NCBI GenBank assembly: GCA_002428735.1
Contig: DIXO01000068.1
Span: 1-54,290, forward strand
DNA length: 54,290 bases
From: Syntrophaceae bacterium UBA6078
GTDB lineage: Bacteria > Desulfobacterota > Syntrophia > Syntrophales > UBA2210
Reading direction: 5' to 3'
Shown here: positions 25,108 to 35,122 of the stretch, piece after piece
Numbering within the stretch: the first letter of the stretch is position 1
Layout: each line of letters begins with the position of its first letter
Notes under the pieces: model-generated
The model's input: only the letters and a program-made list of their open reading frames with translations
Databases searched by the model: none
Told to the model about the DNA's origin: nothing
Translations under genes and position numbers: made by a program

Positions 25108-26031
25108 ATGAAACTATCGAGCAAAGACATGCTGGGGATACGGGATCTCCCGCGGGAAGAGATCGACCTCATACTAGACACCGCCGCATCCTTCAAGGAG
25201 ATATCCGAGAGGACGATCAAGAAGGTCCCCACCCTCAGGGGGAAAACGGTTATCACCCTCTTCTTCGAGGCAAGCACCCGAACGAGGACATCCTTTGAGA
25301 TAGCGGCAAAAAGGCTGAGCGCCGATACGATCAACATCTCCGCGTCCACCAGCAGCGTGGTAAAAGGGGAGACGCTCATCGACACCGCCCGCAACCTGGA
25401 ATCGATGAACCCCGATATCATCGTCATCAGACACAGCGCCGCCGGTGCGGCACAGATCCTCGCCGGACTTCTGAAACAATCGATTATCAACGCGGGGGAC
25501 GGGGCGCATGAACATCCCACGCAGGCGCTCCTCGATATGCTCACCATACGGGAGAAGAAGGGCCGCATAGAAGGCCTCACGGTCGCCATCGTGGGCGATA
25601 TCGCCCACAGCCGGGTGGCCCGATCGAATATCTACGGTCTGATAAAAATGGGGGCGAACGTGGTCATATGCGGCCCGGCAATGATGATACCGAGGGGCAT
25701 AGAGAGGATGGGAGTGACGGTCTGTTGCTCCATGCGGGATGCCATACGCAACGCTGACGTGGTCATGATGCTCCGTATGCAGCTGGAGAGGCAGGAAAAG
25801 AATCTCTTTCCCTCCCTTCGGGAATACGCGCAACAGTTCTCCCTGAACCGCGACAATATCAGGCTGGCGAAGGACGATGTGATCGTCATGCATCCGGGGC
25901 CGGTTAACAGGGGCGTTGAAATCGCCCCCGACATAGCCGATGGCCCCTCCTCCGTAATCCTCGAACAGGTCGCCAACGGCGTTGCCGTAAGGATGGCCCT
26001 TCTCTATCTCCTGTCAGGAGGAACAAAATGA
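25108..26031 (+). CDS. pyrB: Aspartate carbamoyltransferase catalytic subunit
   Basis: Condenses carbamoyl phosphate and aspartate. 307 residues from the ATG at 25108, the family length; upstream in-frame codons from 25015 overlap pyrR and are not needed. Motifs: carbamoyl-phosphate loop FEASTRTRTSFE, the flexible-loop region ASTSSVVKGETL, HPTQALLDMLTI, VGDIAHSRVARSN, and MHPGPVNRGVEIAPDI. No pyrI regulatory subunit is present. It overlaps pyrC by 4 nt (ATGA). Confidence 0.96.
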   Translation: MKLSSKDMLGIRDLPREEIDLILDTAASFKEISERTIKKVPTLRGKTVITLFFEASTRTRTSFEIAAKRLSADTINISASTSSVVKGETLIDTARNLESMNPDIIVIRHSAAGAAQILAGLLKQSIINAGDGAHEHPTQALLDMLTIREKKGRIEGLTVAIVGDIAHSRVARSNIYGLIKMGANVVICGPAMMIPRGIERMGVTVCCSMRDAIRNADVVMMLRMQLERQEKNLFPSLREYAQQFSLNRDNIRLAKDDVIVMHPGPVNRGVEIAPDIADGPSSVILEQVANGVAVRMALLYLLSGGTK

Positions 26032-27332
26032 ATGTGGTGCTCAAGGGCGGAAGGATCGTAGACCCCTCCCAGGGGATGGATGCCGTCTCCGATATTCTCA
26101 TAGAAAAGGGGAAAATATCCCGCATCGAACGGGACATCACCCCGTCAAAGGCTGATTCAAAGAACACTCTGCGGGTCATTGACCTGCAGGGCATGATCGT
26201 TTCTCCCGGTCTTGTCGACATGCATGTCCACCTGCGCGAACCGGGATTTGAGTACAAAGAGACAATCCGCACGGGGAGCGAGGCTGCGGTTGCCGGGGGT
26301 TTTACCTCCATTGCCTGCATGGCGAATACCAATCCCGTCAACGACAACCGCTCGGTAACGGAATTCATACTGAAACAGGCCCGCCTTGCCGCCACGGCAA
26401 ACGTGTTTCCCGTAGCCGCCCTCAGCAGAGGACAGGCCGGGGAAACACTGACGGAATTCGGCGATCTCAAGAGCGCCGGCGCCGTGGCCTTTTCCGATGA
26501 CGGCAACCCCGTCACCGACAGCGGGCTCATGAGGCACGCCCTTGAGTACGCCTGCTCTCTCGACATGCCGGTGTTATCCCACTGCGAGGACCGGGGACTG
26601 TCGTCCAGTGGTCTGATGCACGAAGGATTCATTTCCACCGAGCTGGGTCTCCCGGGAATTCCGGCCGTCGCTGAAGATATTATGGTACTGCGGGATATAG
26701 CACTTGCCCGTTTCACCGGAACCCGCGTGCACATCGCCCACGTGAGCACCGCGGGAGCCGTACAGGCGGTCAGGGAAGCCAAGGCCGCAGGGGTCCATGT
26801 CACTGCAGAGACGGCCCCCCACTACTTCACACTGACCGATGAGGCCCTGAGGGGATTCTCCACCAACTGCAAGATGTATCCCCCCCTGAGAGGGGCCGAG
26901 GATGTGGAAGCCGTAAAAGAGGGTCTGAGCGACGGCACGATCGATGCCATAGCCAGCGACCATGCCCCTCATTCATCGGTTGAAAAGGATGTCGAATTTG
27001 CCTACGCCGCGAACGGGATCATCGGTCTGGAGACATCCCTTGCCCTTTCCCTGAAACTGGTGCGCGACGGTATCCTGACCCTGCCGCAGCTGATCGAAAA
27101 AATGAGCACCAATCCCGCCCATATACTCAAGATACCGAAAGGTTCCCTGACGCCGGGATGCGATGCCGACATCACCCTTATCGATATACATAAGGCATGG
27201 ACTGTTGACGCGGGGACATTCCGCTCAAAAGGTCTAAACTGCCCCTTCGACGGATGGAACCTCATCGGGAAGGCAATCATGGCCATAGTCGGCGGAGAAG
27301 TCAGATACACGGATACCGGCGCGGCGGTCTAG
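26028..27332 (+). CDS. pyrC: Dihydroorotase
   Basis: Cyclises carbamoyl aspartate to dihydroorotate. 434 residues, class I amidohydrolase. Metal ligands are in DMHVHLREPG and the metal-site Asp in ASDHAPHSSVEKDVEF; ACMANTNPVNDN and HVSTAGAVQAVREAKAAGVHVTAE are typical. It is active in its own right, not a pyrC' pseudoenzyme, because the HxH and D are intact. pyrB and pyrC overlap, so the two consecutive activities are made together. Confidence 0.95.
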   Translation: MNVVLKGGRIVDPSQGMDAVSDILIEKGKISRIERDITPSKADSKNTLRVIDLQGMIVSPGLVDMHVHLREPGFEYKETIRTGSEAAVAGGFTSIACMANTNPVNDNRSVTEFILKQARLAATANVFPVAALSRGQAGETLTEFGDLKSAGAVAFSDDGNPVTDSGLMRHALEYACSLDMPVLSHCEDRGLSSSGLMHEGFISTELGLPGIPAVAEDIMVLRDIALARFTGTRVHIAHVSTAGAVQAVREAKAAGVHVTAETAPHYFTLTDEALRGFSTNCKMYPPLRGAEDVEAVKEGLSDGTIDAIASDHAPHSSVEKDVEFAYAANGIIGLETSLALSLKLVRDGILTLPQLIEKMSTNPAHILKIPKGSLTPGCDADITLIDIHKAWTVDAGTFRSKGLNCPFDGWNLIGKAIMAIVGGEVRYTDTGAAV

Positions 27333-27492
27333 TCTTCTGATTGGTTCAGCCTTGATCTTTCTTGACAGCTTGCACATCGCCATCGCTGCATCTCCCTTCT
27401 GAAGACGTCCGTTCCTTTTCCGCAGCATTCTTGCTCTGTCTCCCAAGACGTGCTAAGAAGAATCGCTTTGTTTTGACGGCAGGAGTTCCCCC

Positions 27493-28854
27493 ATGGAAGA
27501 CCAGAAAAAAGAAGAGATCAACTACCTTGGTAAACTCAGGGAATGGATCCGCCTGAACAGGGAATTTGATATCATCGATCTGTTCTCGGAACTCCATCCG
27601 GCCGACATCGCCGATCTTATCGACAATCTCGAGGAGCAGGAGAAAATCCGCCTCTTCTCTCTTCTGGAGGTGGAAAAGGCATCCGACGTCATCCCCGAGC
27701 TGAGCGAGCTTTCCCGGGAACAGATCCTCGAAGACATATCGGACAAGAAACTCGCCGAGATCATCGACGAGATGGACTCGGACGACGCGGCCGACGTCAT
27801 TGCCGAACTGACTGAAGACCAGGCGCGGGCCGTCCTCGACGGGATAGAACCCGAAGGGTCGGAGGATCTCAAAAACCTTCTGAGATACGAGGAAGACACG
27901 GCCGGCGGTATCATGCAGACGGAGCTGGTCTCGGTTCCCGCCGACGCTACGATCAACGACGCCCTGAAGGCCGTCATACAGACATCCGAGGAGATCGAGA
28001 ACGTGTACAACGTCTTTGTCGTGGACAAGGGCGACACACTCATCGGCACCATCCCCCTCCAGAAACTGATCACGGCCAGACGGACCAGTCCCGCCACCGA
28101 AGCCATCGATAAGGCCATCCCCTCCGTTCAGACGGATATCGACCAGGAGGAAGTGGCCCGGATGTTCGAGAAGTACGACCTTGTCTCCCTCCCTGTCGTG
28201 GATCACGAAAACCGCCTTCTCGGCCGCATCACGATCGATGATATCGTCGACGTCATGGAGGAGGAATCCTCGGAGGACATCTACCGCATAGCCGGCCTCC
28301 ACGAGGATGACAACATCTTCAACGAACCGATGGAGTCGGTGAAAAGGAGACTCCCCTGGCTGTATATCAACCTCCTGACGGCCCTCGCGTCGGCACTGGT
28401 TATCGGCTTTTTTGAAAACACCATCCAGATGGTCATCGCCCTCGCCGTTTTCATGCCGGTGGTGGCGGCGATCGGCGGAAACGCGGGCAGCCAGACCCTC
28501 ACCCTGATCGTCAGGGGGCTGGCCCTCGGTGAAGTCACCTTCGATAACGCAAAAAAAGCGCTCTACAAGCAGATCATCGTAGGGGTCGTCAACGGTGTGG
28601 CGGTGGGGGTCGTCATCGGCCTCATCGCCTCTTTCTGGAAGGGAATGCCCGTCCTGGGGGCGGTGATTGCCCTCGCGATGGTCATCAACGTCTTCGTGGG
28701 CACCCTGATCGGGACGCTGGTCCCGCTGACCCTGAAGTGGGCAAAGGCGGACCCGGCACTCGGTTCGCACATCTTCGTCACCGCCTTCACGGATGCCTTC
28801 GGTTTTCTTTCCTTTCTCGGACTTGCAACCATCTTTCTGAAACTGCTGGTATGA
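27493..28854 (+). CDS. mgtE: Magnesium transporter MgtE
   Basis: 453 residues. Acidic N-domain at about 10-130 (ELHPADIADLIDNLEEQEK and MDSDDAADVIAELTEDQA), two CBS domains at about 135-260 (TAGGIMQTELVSVPADATIN, LVSLPVVDHENRLLGRITIDDIVDV) and five helices from about 285. The selectivity region VVAAIGGNAGSQTLTLIVRGLALGE, with the conserved pore Asn/Gly, is present. Intracellular Mg2+ bound to the N and CBS domains closes this channel family. An RNA Mg2+ sensor was not visible in the 160-nt upstream region. It overlaps recO by 4 nt. Confidence 0.96.
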   Translation: MEDQKKEEINYLGKLREWIRLNREFDIIDLFSELHPADIADLIDNLEEQEKIRLFSLLEVEKASDVIPELSELSREQILEDISDKKLAEIIDEMDSDDAADVIAELTEDQARAVLDGIEPEGSEDLKNLLRYEEDTAGGIMQTELVSVPADATINDALKAVIQTSEEIENVYNVFVVDKGDTLIGTIPLQKLITARRTSPATEAIDKAIPSVQTDIDQEEVARMFEKYDLVSLPVVDHENRLLGRITIDDIVDVMEEESSEDIYRIAGLHEDDNIFNEPMESVKRRLPWLYINLLTALASALVIGFFENTIQMVIALAVFMPVVAAIGGNAGSQTLTLIVRGLALGEVTFDNAKKALYKQIIVGVVNGVAVGVVIGLIASFWKGMPVLGAVIALAMVINVFVGTLIGTLVPLTLKWAKADPALGSHIFVTAFTDAFGFLSFLGLATIFLKLLV

Positions 28855-29618
28855 GCAGGCCTCCCCTCAAGACGCCGGCGTTTGTCATCCATTTCCTCAA
28901 CTACGGAGAGTCCGACCGGATTGTCACCTTCTTCACCCGGGAATTCGGGAAGGTCAAAGGGATCGCCAAGGGGGCCCGGCGCAGCAGAAAACGCTTCTCC
29001 AATGCCATAGAGCCTTTCTCTCATGCCACGATTCTCTTCTCCCGGAGAGACGAAAACAGCCTCGCCGTCATAGAAAACTGCGACGTCCTCAACCACTATC
29101 CAAAGATCAGGGCCGATCTGGCGCGAACAATGAGGGCGTCGTATATGGTCGAACTCGTTGACCAATTCACCGCCGAGGGGAAAAAAAGCGCGGCCATATT
29201 CCAGCTCCTGGAGGGTTTTCTGGGCCTTCTGGAAGCGGGGCATGGTGCCGAGGAGACCACGCTCTTCTTTGAACTGCGCCTCCTCACGCTCTCGGGATAC
29301 GAACCGATGCTGGAGCAGTGTATCCTCTGCGGTACCACGATCGATGAAACGGGGGTCACCCTTTTCGATACGGCGCGGGGGGGTATCCGGTGTTCGAAGT
29401 GCAGCAGGGGAGAAGAGGGTTGCATCCCCGTTTCCACGGGGACCGTCAAAACGCTCCTTATGGGAAACGGGATGGCACCGGACCGCATACCCCGGCTGAT
29501 TCTGTCGGAAAATGCCATACGGGAGAGTTCCCGGATACTAAGACATTTCATACGGCACACACTGGGAAGGGAGCCTCGGTCTCTCCAGGTGCTTGATGAA
29601 ATTAAAAAAATGATGTGA
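28851..29618 (+). CDS. recO: DNA repair protein RecO
   Basis: 255 residues from the ATG at 28851 that overlaps the mgtE stop; the frame is open further upstream inside mgtE, but the family N-terminus (TPAFVIHFLNYGESDRIVTFFTREFGKVKGIAKGARRSRKRF) fits this start. An OB fold is followed by helices and a four-cysteine zinc motif (CILCG and CSKC). RecO loads RecA onto SSB-coated DNA in the RecFOR pathway. Confidence 0.93.
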   Translation: MSRPPLKTPAFVIHFLNYGESDRIVTFFTREFGKVKGIAKGARRSRKRFSNAIEPFSHATILFSRRDENSLAVIENCDVLNHYPKIRADLARTMRASYMVELVDQFTAEGKKSAAIFQLLEGFLGLLEAGHGAEETTLFFELRLLTLSGYEPMLEQCILCGTTIDETGVTLFDTARGGIRCSKCSRGEEGCIPVSTGTVKTLLMGNGMAPDRIPRLILSENAIRESSRILRHFIRHTLGREPRSLQVLDEIKKMM

Positions 29619-29647
29619 CAGGGCAACACGGGAATCTCGATTACGCC

Positions 29648-29676
29648 TTGACAGGCATCCCTCGTAATGATAGCTT
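29648..29676 (+). promoter_or_regulatory. Possible promoter of glyQS
   Basis: TTGACA (29648-29653), 17 nt, TAGCTT (29671-29676). The -35 is perfect, the -10 weak. Start near 29683, about 40 nt before glyQ. Confidence 0.4.
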
Positions 29677-29721
29677 CCCGCCGTTTCAATACCAGCGGAG
29701 CGCACGCGCAAGGAGGCAAAT

Positions 29722-30603
<882 letters not shown>

Positions 30604-30622
30604 AAGAGGGATTGTTGTTGTC

Positions 30623-32707
30623 ATGGCTAAAGAATTGTTGTTGGAGATAGGAACGGAAGAGATCCCGGCCGCTTTTCTGCCGAAGGCTCTGAAGGATATG
30701 GAGCGGATCATTACCGGCGAGTTTTCCGAGCGGCGTATCAGCCACGGCCGGGTGCGAACCATGGGAACGCCGCGCAGGCTGGTTCTGTCGGTCGAAGATG
30801 TCAGCGAGAGACAGGACGACCAGGTCATTGAGAAGATGGGACCGTCCACCGCCATGGCCTTTGATGAAGCGGGAAAACCGACCAAGGCCGCCATCGGCTT
30901 CGCCCGGGGACAGGGGGTGGATGTTTCCGAACTGGAGATCGTCGAAACACCCAAGGGAAAACAGATCTGTTCGCGCAAAACGATCGTCGGTCAGGATACG
31001 CCGGGCATCCTGAAGGATTTCTTCCCCCGGTTCATCCTCTCCATCCCCTTCCGCAAATCAATGCGCTGGATGGATCTGAATCTGCGCTTCGCGCGGCCGA
31101 TCCACTGGATCGTGGCCCTCTTCGGGGGAGAGGTTATTCCCTTTTCCATAGAAAACATTACAAGCTCCGACACAAGCCGGGGACACCGGTTCATGGCCCC
31201 AGACCCGTTTTCCGTTGCAGGGTTTGGAGACTACCTCGCGAAAACGGAAGAACGATTCATCATTGTCGATCCCGAGAAGAGAAAGCAAATCATCCGGGAC
31301 GCGGCACGAGCCGCCGCCGAAGCCGTATCGGGAGCAGTCCTTGAAAATGATGAGCTTCTCGAAGAAGTGACCTTCCTCGTCGAATATCCGTCCGTTGTCT
31401 GCGGAAGTTTCGACCGGGAATTTCTCGCGCTTCCCAAAGAGGTCCTGACCACCGCCATGATGAAACATCAGAAGTACTTCCCCGTCACCGATACGAAAGG
31501 GAAGCTGCTTCCCCATTTCATCACAGTGAACAATACCGTCGCAAGAGACCCATCGGTCGTGGCCCGCGGCAATGAAAAGGTCATACGGGCGCGACTTGCC
31601 GACGCCCGCTTCTTCTTCGAGGAAGATCGGAAGACCCCTCTCGAAGACCGCCTGGAAGACCTGAAAGACGTTGTGTTTCACCGCCTCCTGGGGACGTCAT
31701 ATGAGAAGGTGGAACGATTTACAGAGATTGCGAAGGACATCTCGGCCAAAATTAACTTCTTCTCTGCCGAGTCTTCTGCAGCTACCGTTGTTGCGACCGC
31801 AACACTTGCCAAGGCGGATCTTGAGACTCAAATGGTCTATGAATTCCCGGAACTACAGGGGGTGATGGGGAGGGAATATGCCCTTCTGCAGGGTGAAAAA
31901 GACGTTGTTGCAACGGCGATCTACGAGCACTACCTTCCGACAGCCGCCGGCGGCGATCTCCCGAAAACTGATGAGGGGGCCATCGTCAGCATCGCCGACA
32001 AGATGGATACGATTGTGGGATTTTTCGGCATAAATCTCATCCCCACGGGGACCGCCGATCCGTACGCCCTGAGACGCCAGGCCCTCGGCATCATAAATAT
32101 CATCATAGAGAAGAACTACCCCCTCGCGCTCGACGCGCTCGTGGACAAGAGTCTCGAGACCCTCGAAGGAAAACTGAAGAGGACGAAGGATGAGACCCGG
32201 TCGGATGTCATGAACTTTCTCCGCGGGAGGTTTGAAAACCAGCTGCTGTCCCAGAGACATCCATACGACGTGGTCGACGCGGTGCTTTCGCTAGGCATAT
32301 CGGACATCGTCCAGTCCCTGAGAAAGATAGAGGCCATGGAGGCATTCAAGAAACACCCCGATTTCGAACCGCTGGCAATCGCTTTCAAACGGGTTGTGAA
32401 TATCCTCAAGGATTTCAAAGGTGGTTCCGTCGACGCGTCCCTTTTTGACTCACGCGCAGAAGCCGACCTCTACGATTCTTTTTCCAATATAAGGGAACGG
32501 GCAAATGGATGCATAGACGAGGGCAGATACTCAGACGCCCTTTCCGAGATGGCAACCCTCCGGAAACCGGTCGACGCCTTTTTTGAAGAAGTCATGGTCA
32601 TGGCGGAGGACGAAAAGATACGGTCCAACAGGCTGTCCCTGCTTGAAGAAATATCAAATCTCTTCTACCGGATCGCTGATTTTTCCCGGATCGTGACGGA
32701 AGGGTGA
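30623..32707 (+). CDS. glyS: Glycyl-tRNA synthetase beta subunit
   Basis: 694 residues, as in other bacterial GlyS. N-terminal ELLLEIGTEEIPAAFLPKAL, central HKYFP-type motif seen as MMKHQKYFPVTD, HD-like domain (LAKADLETQMVYEFPELQGVMGREYAL), PTGTADPYALRRQALGI, and a C-terminal anticodon-binding domain similar to that of arginyl-tRNA synthetase. It partners GlyQ. After its stop the aro leader begins within 21 nt. Confidence 0.98.
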   Translation: MAKELLLEIGTEEIPAAFLPKALKDMERIITGEFSERRISHGRVRTMGTPRRLVLSVEDVSERQDDQVIEKMGPSTAMAFDEAGKPTKAAIGFARGQGVDVSELEIVETPKGKQICSRKTIVGQDTPGILKDFFPRFILSIPFRKSMRWMDLNLRFARPIHWIVALFGGEVIPFSIENITSSDTSRGHRFMAPDPFSVAGFGDYLAKTEERFIIVDPEKRKQIIRDAARAAAEAVSGAVLENDELLEEVTFLVEYPSVVCGSFDREFLALPKEVLTTAMMKHQKYFPVTDTKGKLLPHFITVNNTVARDPSVVARGNEKVIRARLADARFFFEEDRKTPLEDRLEDLKDVVFHRLLGTSYEKVERFTEIAKDISAKINFFSAESSAATVVATATLAKADLETQMVYEFPELQGVMGREYALLQGEKDVVATAIYEHYLPTAAGGDLPKTDEGAIVSIADKMDTIVGFFGINLIPTGTADPYALRRQALGIINIIIEKNYPLALDALVDKSLETLEGKLKRTKDETRSDVMNFLRGRFENQLLSQRHPYDVVDAVLSLGISDIVQSLRKIEAMEAFKKHPDFEPLAIAFKRVVNILKDFKGGSVDASLFDSRAEADLYDSFSNIRERANGCIDEGRYSDALSEMATLRKPVDAFFEEVMVMAEDEKIRSNRLSLLEEISNLFYRIADFSRIVTEG

Positions 32708-32727
32708 AATCGGTAAAGATTTTCTTC

Positions 32728-32757
32728 TTGACAGTAATCAGGATTTATGAGTATAAG
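32728..32757 (+). promoter_or_regulatory. Promoter of the aromatic (aro) operon leader
   Basis: TTGACA (32728-32733), 18-nt spacer, TATAAG (32752-32757). Start near 32764, giving a leader of about 240 nt before aroF. Confidence 0.7.
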
Positions 32758-32786
32758 GCTTCATAATTTTGCAAGGGTGTTTGTAA

Positions 32787-32931
32787 CGATGGGCAGAAAT
32801 CTGAATGTAAATTACTGGTTTAGCTATTTTTATTTCGGCGGATCGGTGTGCCCATCGCTTATGAGTAGCTAACCTTCAGAGCATACAAAAGCGAAAGCCA
32901 TGGGCAGACCGGCAGTCTGCGCCATGGCTTT
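32787..32931 (+). promoter_or_regulatory. Competing RNA pairings of the aro attenuator
   Basis: CGATGGGCA over the leader start (32787-32795) is fully complementary to TGCCCATCG (32849-32857). TGCCCAT in that same segment can instead pair with ATGGGCA (32900-32906). The latter lies in the 5' arm of a hairpin, 32894-32909 with 32915-32931 (one bulged G), that is followed by TTTTCTGTTT. The 3' arm of that hairpin (GCCATGGC, 32921-32928) can alternatively pair with 32944-32951, the 5' arm of the terminator. The pairs form a chain of mutually exclusive structures like the 1:2, 2:3 and 3:4 pairings of trp attenuators. Confidence 0.75.
32789..32872 (+). CDS. Aromatic-rich leader peptide of the aro operon
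   Basis: 27-residue ORF beginning MGRNLNV and containing NYWFSYFYF at residues 8-16. Seven of the eight codons at 32813-32836 specify Tyr, Trp or Phe. It then reads GGSVCPSLMSS and stops at 32870-32872. AAGGG lies about 11 nt upstream of the ATG. A short peptide dense in the amino acids made by the downstream operon, followed by alternative hairpins and a terminator, is the signature of ribosome-mediated attenuation. Starved ribosomes would stall at 32813-32836. Too short for automatic gene callers. Confidence 0.85.
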   Translation: MGRNLNVNYWFSYFYFGGSVCPSLMSS

Positions 32932-32942
32932 TCTGTTTATAC

Positions 32943-32982
32943 GGCCATGGTGAAACCGGTTTCACCATGGCCTTTTTATTTT
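32943..32982 (+). terminator. Aro operon attenuator terminator
   Basis: A perfect 15-bp inverted repeat, 32943-32957 with 32958-32972, folding with a minimal loop and followed by TTTTTATTTT. It sits about 20 nt before the aroF ribosome site, so it must be bypassed for operon expression. Confidence 0.9.
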
Positions 32983-33002
32983 CATACAGGAGGACTGGAG
33001 AT

Positions 33003-34031
33003 ATGATCATCGTCATGAAAAAGAACGCCACCGAGGCACAGATCAAGAACGTGATAGACTGGATCGAATCGGTGGGCTACAAAACCCACCCCTCTCACGG
33101 GGTCGAACGGACCATTATCGGGGCGGTTGGGGACAACCGGGGCACGGAAAACCTCAGATTTGTCGAATCCCTCTCGGGGGTCGAAAAAACGATTCCCATC
33201 CTCAAGCCATACAAACTGGCCAGCCGAGAGGCACGGGAAGGGAGGACCGTCATACGGGTCGGCGCCGTGGAAATCGGCGGTTCTCCATTCATCGTCATGG
33301 CCGGTCCCTGTTCGATTGAAAGTCCGGAACAGATGATGGAAAGCGCCCTTATCGCGAAGAAGGGAGGGGCCGATATCATCAGAGGGGGCGCCTTCAAGCC
33401 GAGGACATCGCCATATAGCTTCCAGGGAATGGAGGAGGAGGGACTGAAGCTCCTCAGAAAGGCCGGCGACAAGACGGGAATGCCTGTTATCACCGAGGTG
33501 ATCAATACCACCGATGTCGATCTGGTTGAAGAATACGTCGACATCCTCCAGGTCGGGGCGCGGAACGTCCAGAACTTCGCCCTCCTGAAAAAGGTGGGGA
33601 AGGCCAAGAAACCCGTGCTCCTCAAGCGGGGGATGATGACGACCATTGAGGAGTTCCTCATGTCAGCGGAATACATCCTCTCGTCGGGAAACGACGAAGT
33701 CATCCTGTGCGAGCGGGGAATCCGCACCTTTGAAACGGCGACCCGTAATACCCTCGATATCAGCGCCGTCCCCGTTTTGAGGGAACTGTCGCACCTGCCG
33801 GTAATCATCGATCCCAGTCATGCGGCGGGGACCTGGAAGTACGTACTTCCTCTCACGAAAGCGGCCCTCGCAGTGGGGGCGGACGGGGTCATGATCGAGG
33901 TCCACCCCGAGCCGGGGAAGGCGGTCTCCGACGGGATGCAGTCCCTGAAACCGGAAAAATTCTACAATCTCATGGAAGAAATACGGGAGATGGAGAAACT
34001 CATGGGGCGGAAAGCGAGGATATCGGCATGA
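33003..34031 (+). CDS. aroF: 3-deoxy-7-phosphoheptulonate synthase (DAHP synthase, type I-beta)
   Basis: First step of the shikimate pathway, from phosphoenolpyruvate and erythrose 4-phosphate. 342 residues from the ATG at 33003, behind AGGAGG; the open frame extends upstream into the terminator. An N-terminal ferredoxin-like regulatory domain at about 1-70 (MIIVMKKNATEAQIKNVIDWI), as in Thermotoga DAHPS, usually gives Tyr/Phe feedback. The catalytic barrel follows: MAGPCSIES, GGAFKPRTSPYSFQGM, QVGARNVQNFALLKKVG, KPVLLKRGMMTTIEEFL, LCERGIRTFE, IIDPSHAAGTW and MIEVHPEP. It overlaps aroB by 4 nt. Confidence 0.96.
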   Translation: MIIVMKKNATEAQIKNVIDWIESVGYKTHPSHGVERTIIGAVGDNRGTENLRFVESLSGVEKTIPILKPYKLASREAREGRTVIRVGAVEIGGSPFIVMAGPCSIESPEQMMESALIAKKGGADIIRGGAFKPRTSPYSFQGMEEEGLKLLRKAGDKTGMPVITEVINTTDVDLVEEYVDILQVGARNVQNFALLKKVGKAKKPVLLKRGMMTTIEEFLMSAEYILSSGNDEVILCERGIRTFETATRNTLDISAVPVLRELSHLPVIIDPSHAAGTWKYVLPLTKAALAVGADGVMIEVHPEPGKAVSDGMQSLKPEKFYNLMEEIREMEKLMGRKARISA

Positions 34032-35122
34032 AAAGGATCAAGGTCAATCTCGATAAGCCATCTTCACTCTCATACGAAATCTGCATCGGCCATTCCATAC
34101 TCGACCGCATCGGGCTCGTCATTGCGAAGGGTAATCTTGCCCAACGGTATACGGTTATCACCGATTCAAACGTATCGGCCCTTTACGGGCAGGAGGTCCT
34201 CAATGTATTGAACAAGGCGAAGGTGAGGGCCGACCTGATCGAGTTTCCGGCGGGAGAATCTTCCAAGAATATGGACACGGTTCTTGCCATAGCGAAAGAA
34301 CTGCTGGCCCGCGGCACCGACCGGAGTTCCGCCCTGATCGCCCTCGGCGGCGGCGTCACCGGCGACATGACCGGCTTTATCGCATCCATATACATGCGGG
34401 GCGTTCCCTGCATCCAGGTGCCGACAACCCTCATGGCCCAGGTGGACAGCAGCCTCGGGGGCAAGACAGGAATCGATCTCCGGGAGGGAAAGAATCTCAT
34501 GGGAACCTTCTCGCAGCCGCAGGCCGTCTTCATAGACCTTCGTTTTCTGGAGACCCTCCCGGAGGAGGAATTTACCCACGGTCTATCGGAAGTAGTGAAG
34601 TACGGGATCATCGACGATGTCGATCTCTTCACCCTCCTGGAAGAGAACTCCGACGCCATCAGAACCCGAAATCCGGACATACTGCAGACGATTGTGGAGC
34701 GTTCGTGCAAGATCAAGAAAGGAATTGTCGAGATCGACGAGAAGGATGTGGGGGTGCGGCGGATTCTCAACTTCGGCCATACCGTCGGACACGCCGTCGA
34801 AGCGGCATCCGGATACACCATTCCCCACGGACACGCCGTCTCAGTGGGGATGATTGCCTCCGCCCGCATATCGGAACGGATGAAGTACCTTCCAGCCGAA
34901 GAGACGAAGAGGATACGGTCACTCCTCCGGTCCCTGGGCCTTGCCGATTATATCCCGGCTTCGATTCACACGGAGACAATCATCTCGAAGATCGGAGCGG
35001 ACAAGAAGAAGAAAGGGGAGGTCGTCCACTTTGTTCTGCTCAAGAACATAGGGATGCCCTTCATCAACGGATCGGTGAATGAGGCGCTTCTTCGCGAAAC
35101 TATCGAGGAGTTGAAACAATGA
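34028..35122 (+). CDS. aroB: 3-dehydroquinate synthase
   Basis: 364 residues. NAD- and metal-dependent conversion of DAHP to 3-dehydroquinate. Motifs: ESSKNMDTV, ALGGGVTGDMTGFIASIYMRGV, QVPTTLMAQVDSSLGGKTGIDL, KNLMGTFSQPQAV and the metal ligands in ILNFGHTVGHAVEA and PHGHAVSVGM. Second gene of the aro operon, overlapping both neighbours by 4 nt. Confidence 0.97.
   Translation: MKRIKVNLDKPSSLSYEICIGHSILDRIGLVIAKGNLAQRYTVITDSNVSALYGQEVLNVLNKAKVRADLIEFPAGESSKNMDTVLAIAKELLARGTDRSSALIALGGGVTGDMTGFIASIYMRGVPCIQVPTTLMAQVDSSLGGKTGIDLREGKNLMGTFSQPQAVFIDLRFLETLPEEEFTHGLSEVVKYGIIDDVDLFTLLEENSDAIRTRNPDILQTIVERSCKIKKGIVEIDEKDVGVRRILNFGHTVGHAVEAASGYTIPHGHAVSVGMIASARISERMKYLPAEETKRIRSLLRSLGLADYIPASIHTETIISKIGADKKKKGEVVHFVLLKNIGMPFINGSVNEALLRETIEELKQ

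Noticed and set aside
27333..27492. Magnesium riboswitch upstream of mgtE
   Set aside because: The gap is short and lacks the conserved M-box sequences or a terminator; only an isolated TTGACA without a -10 is seen.
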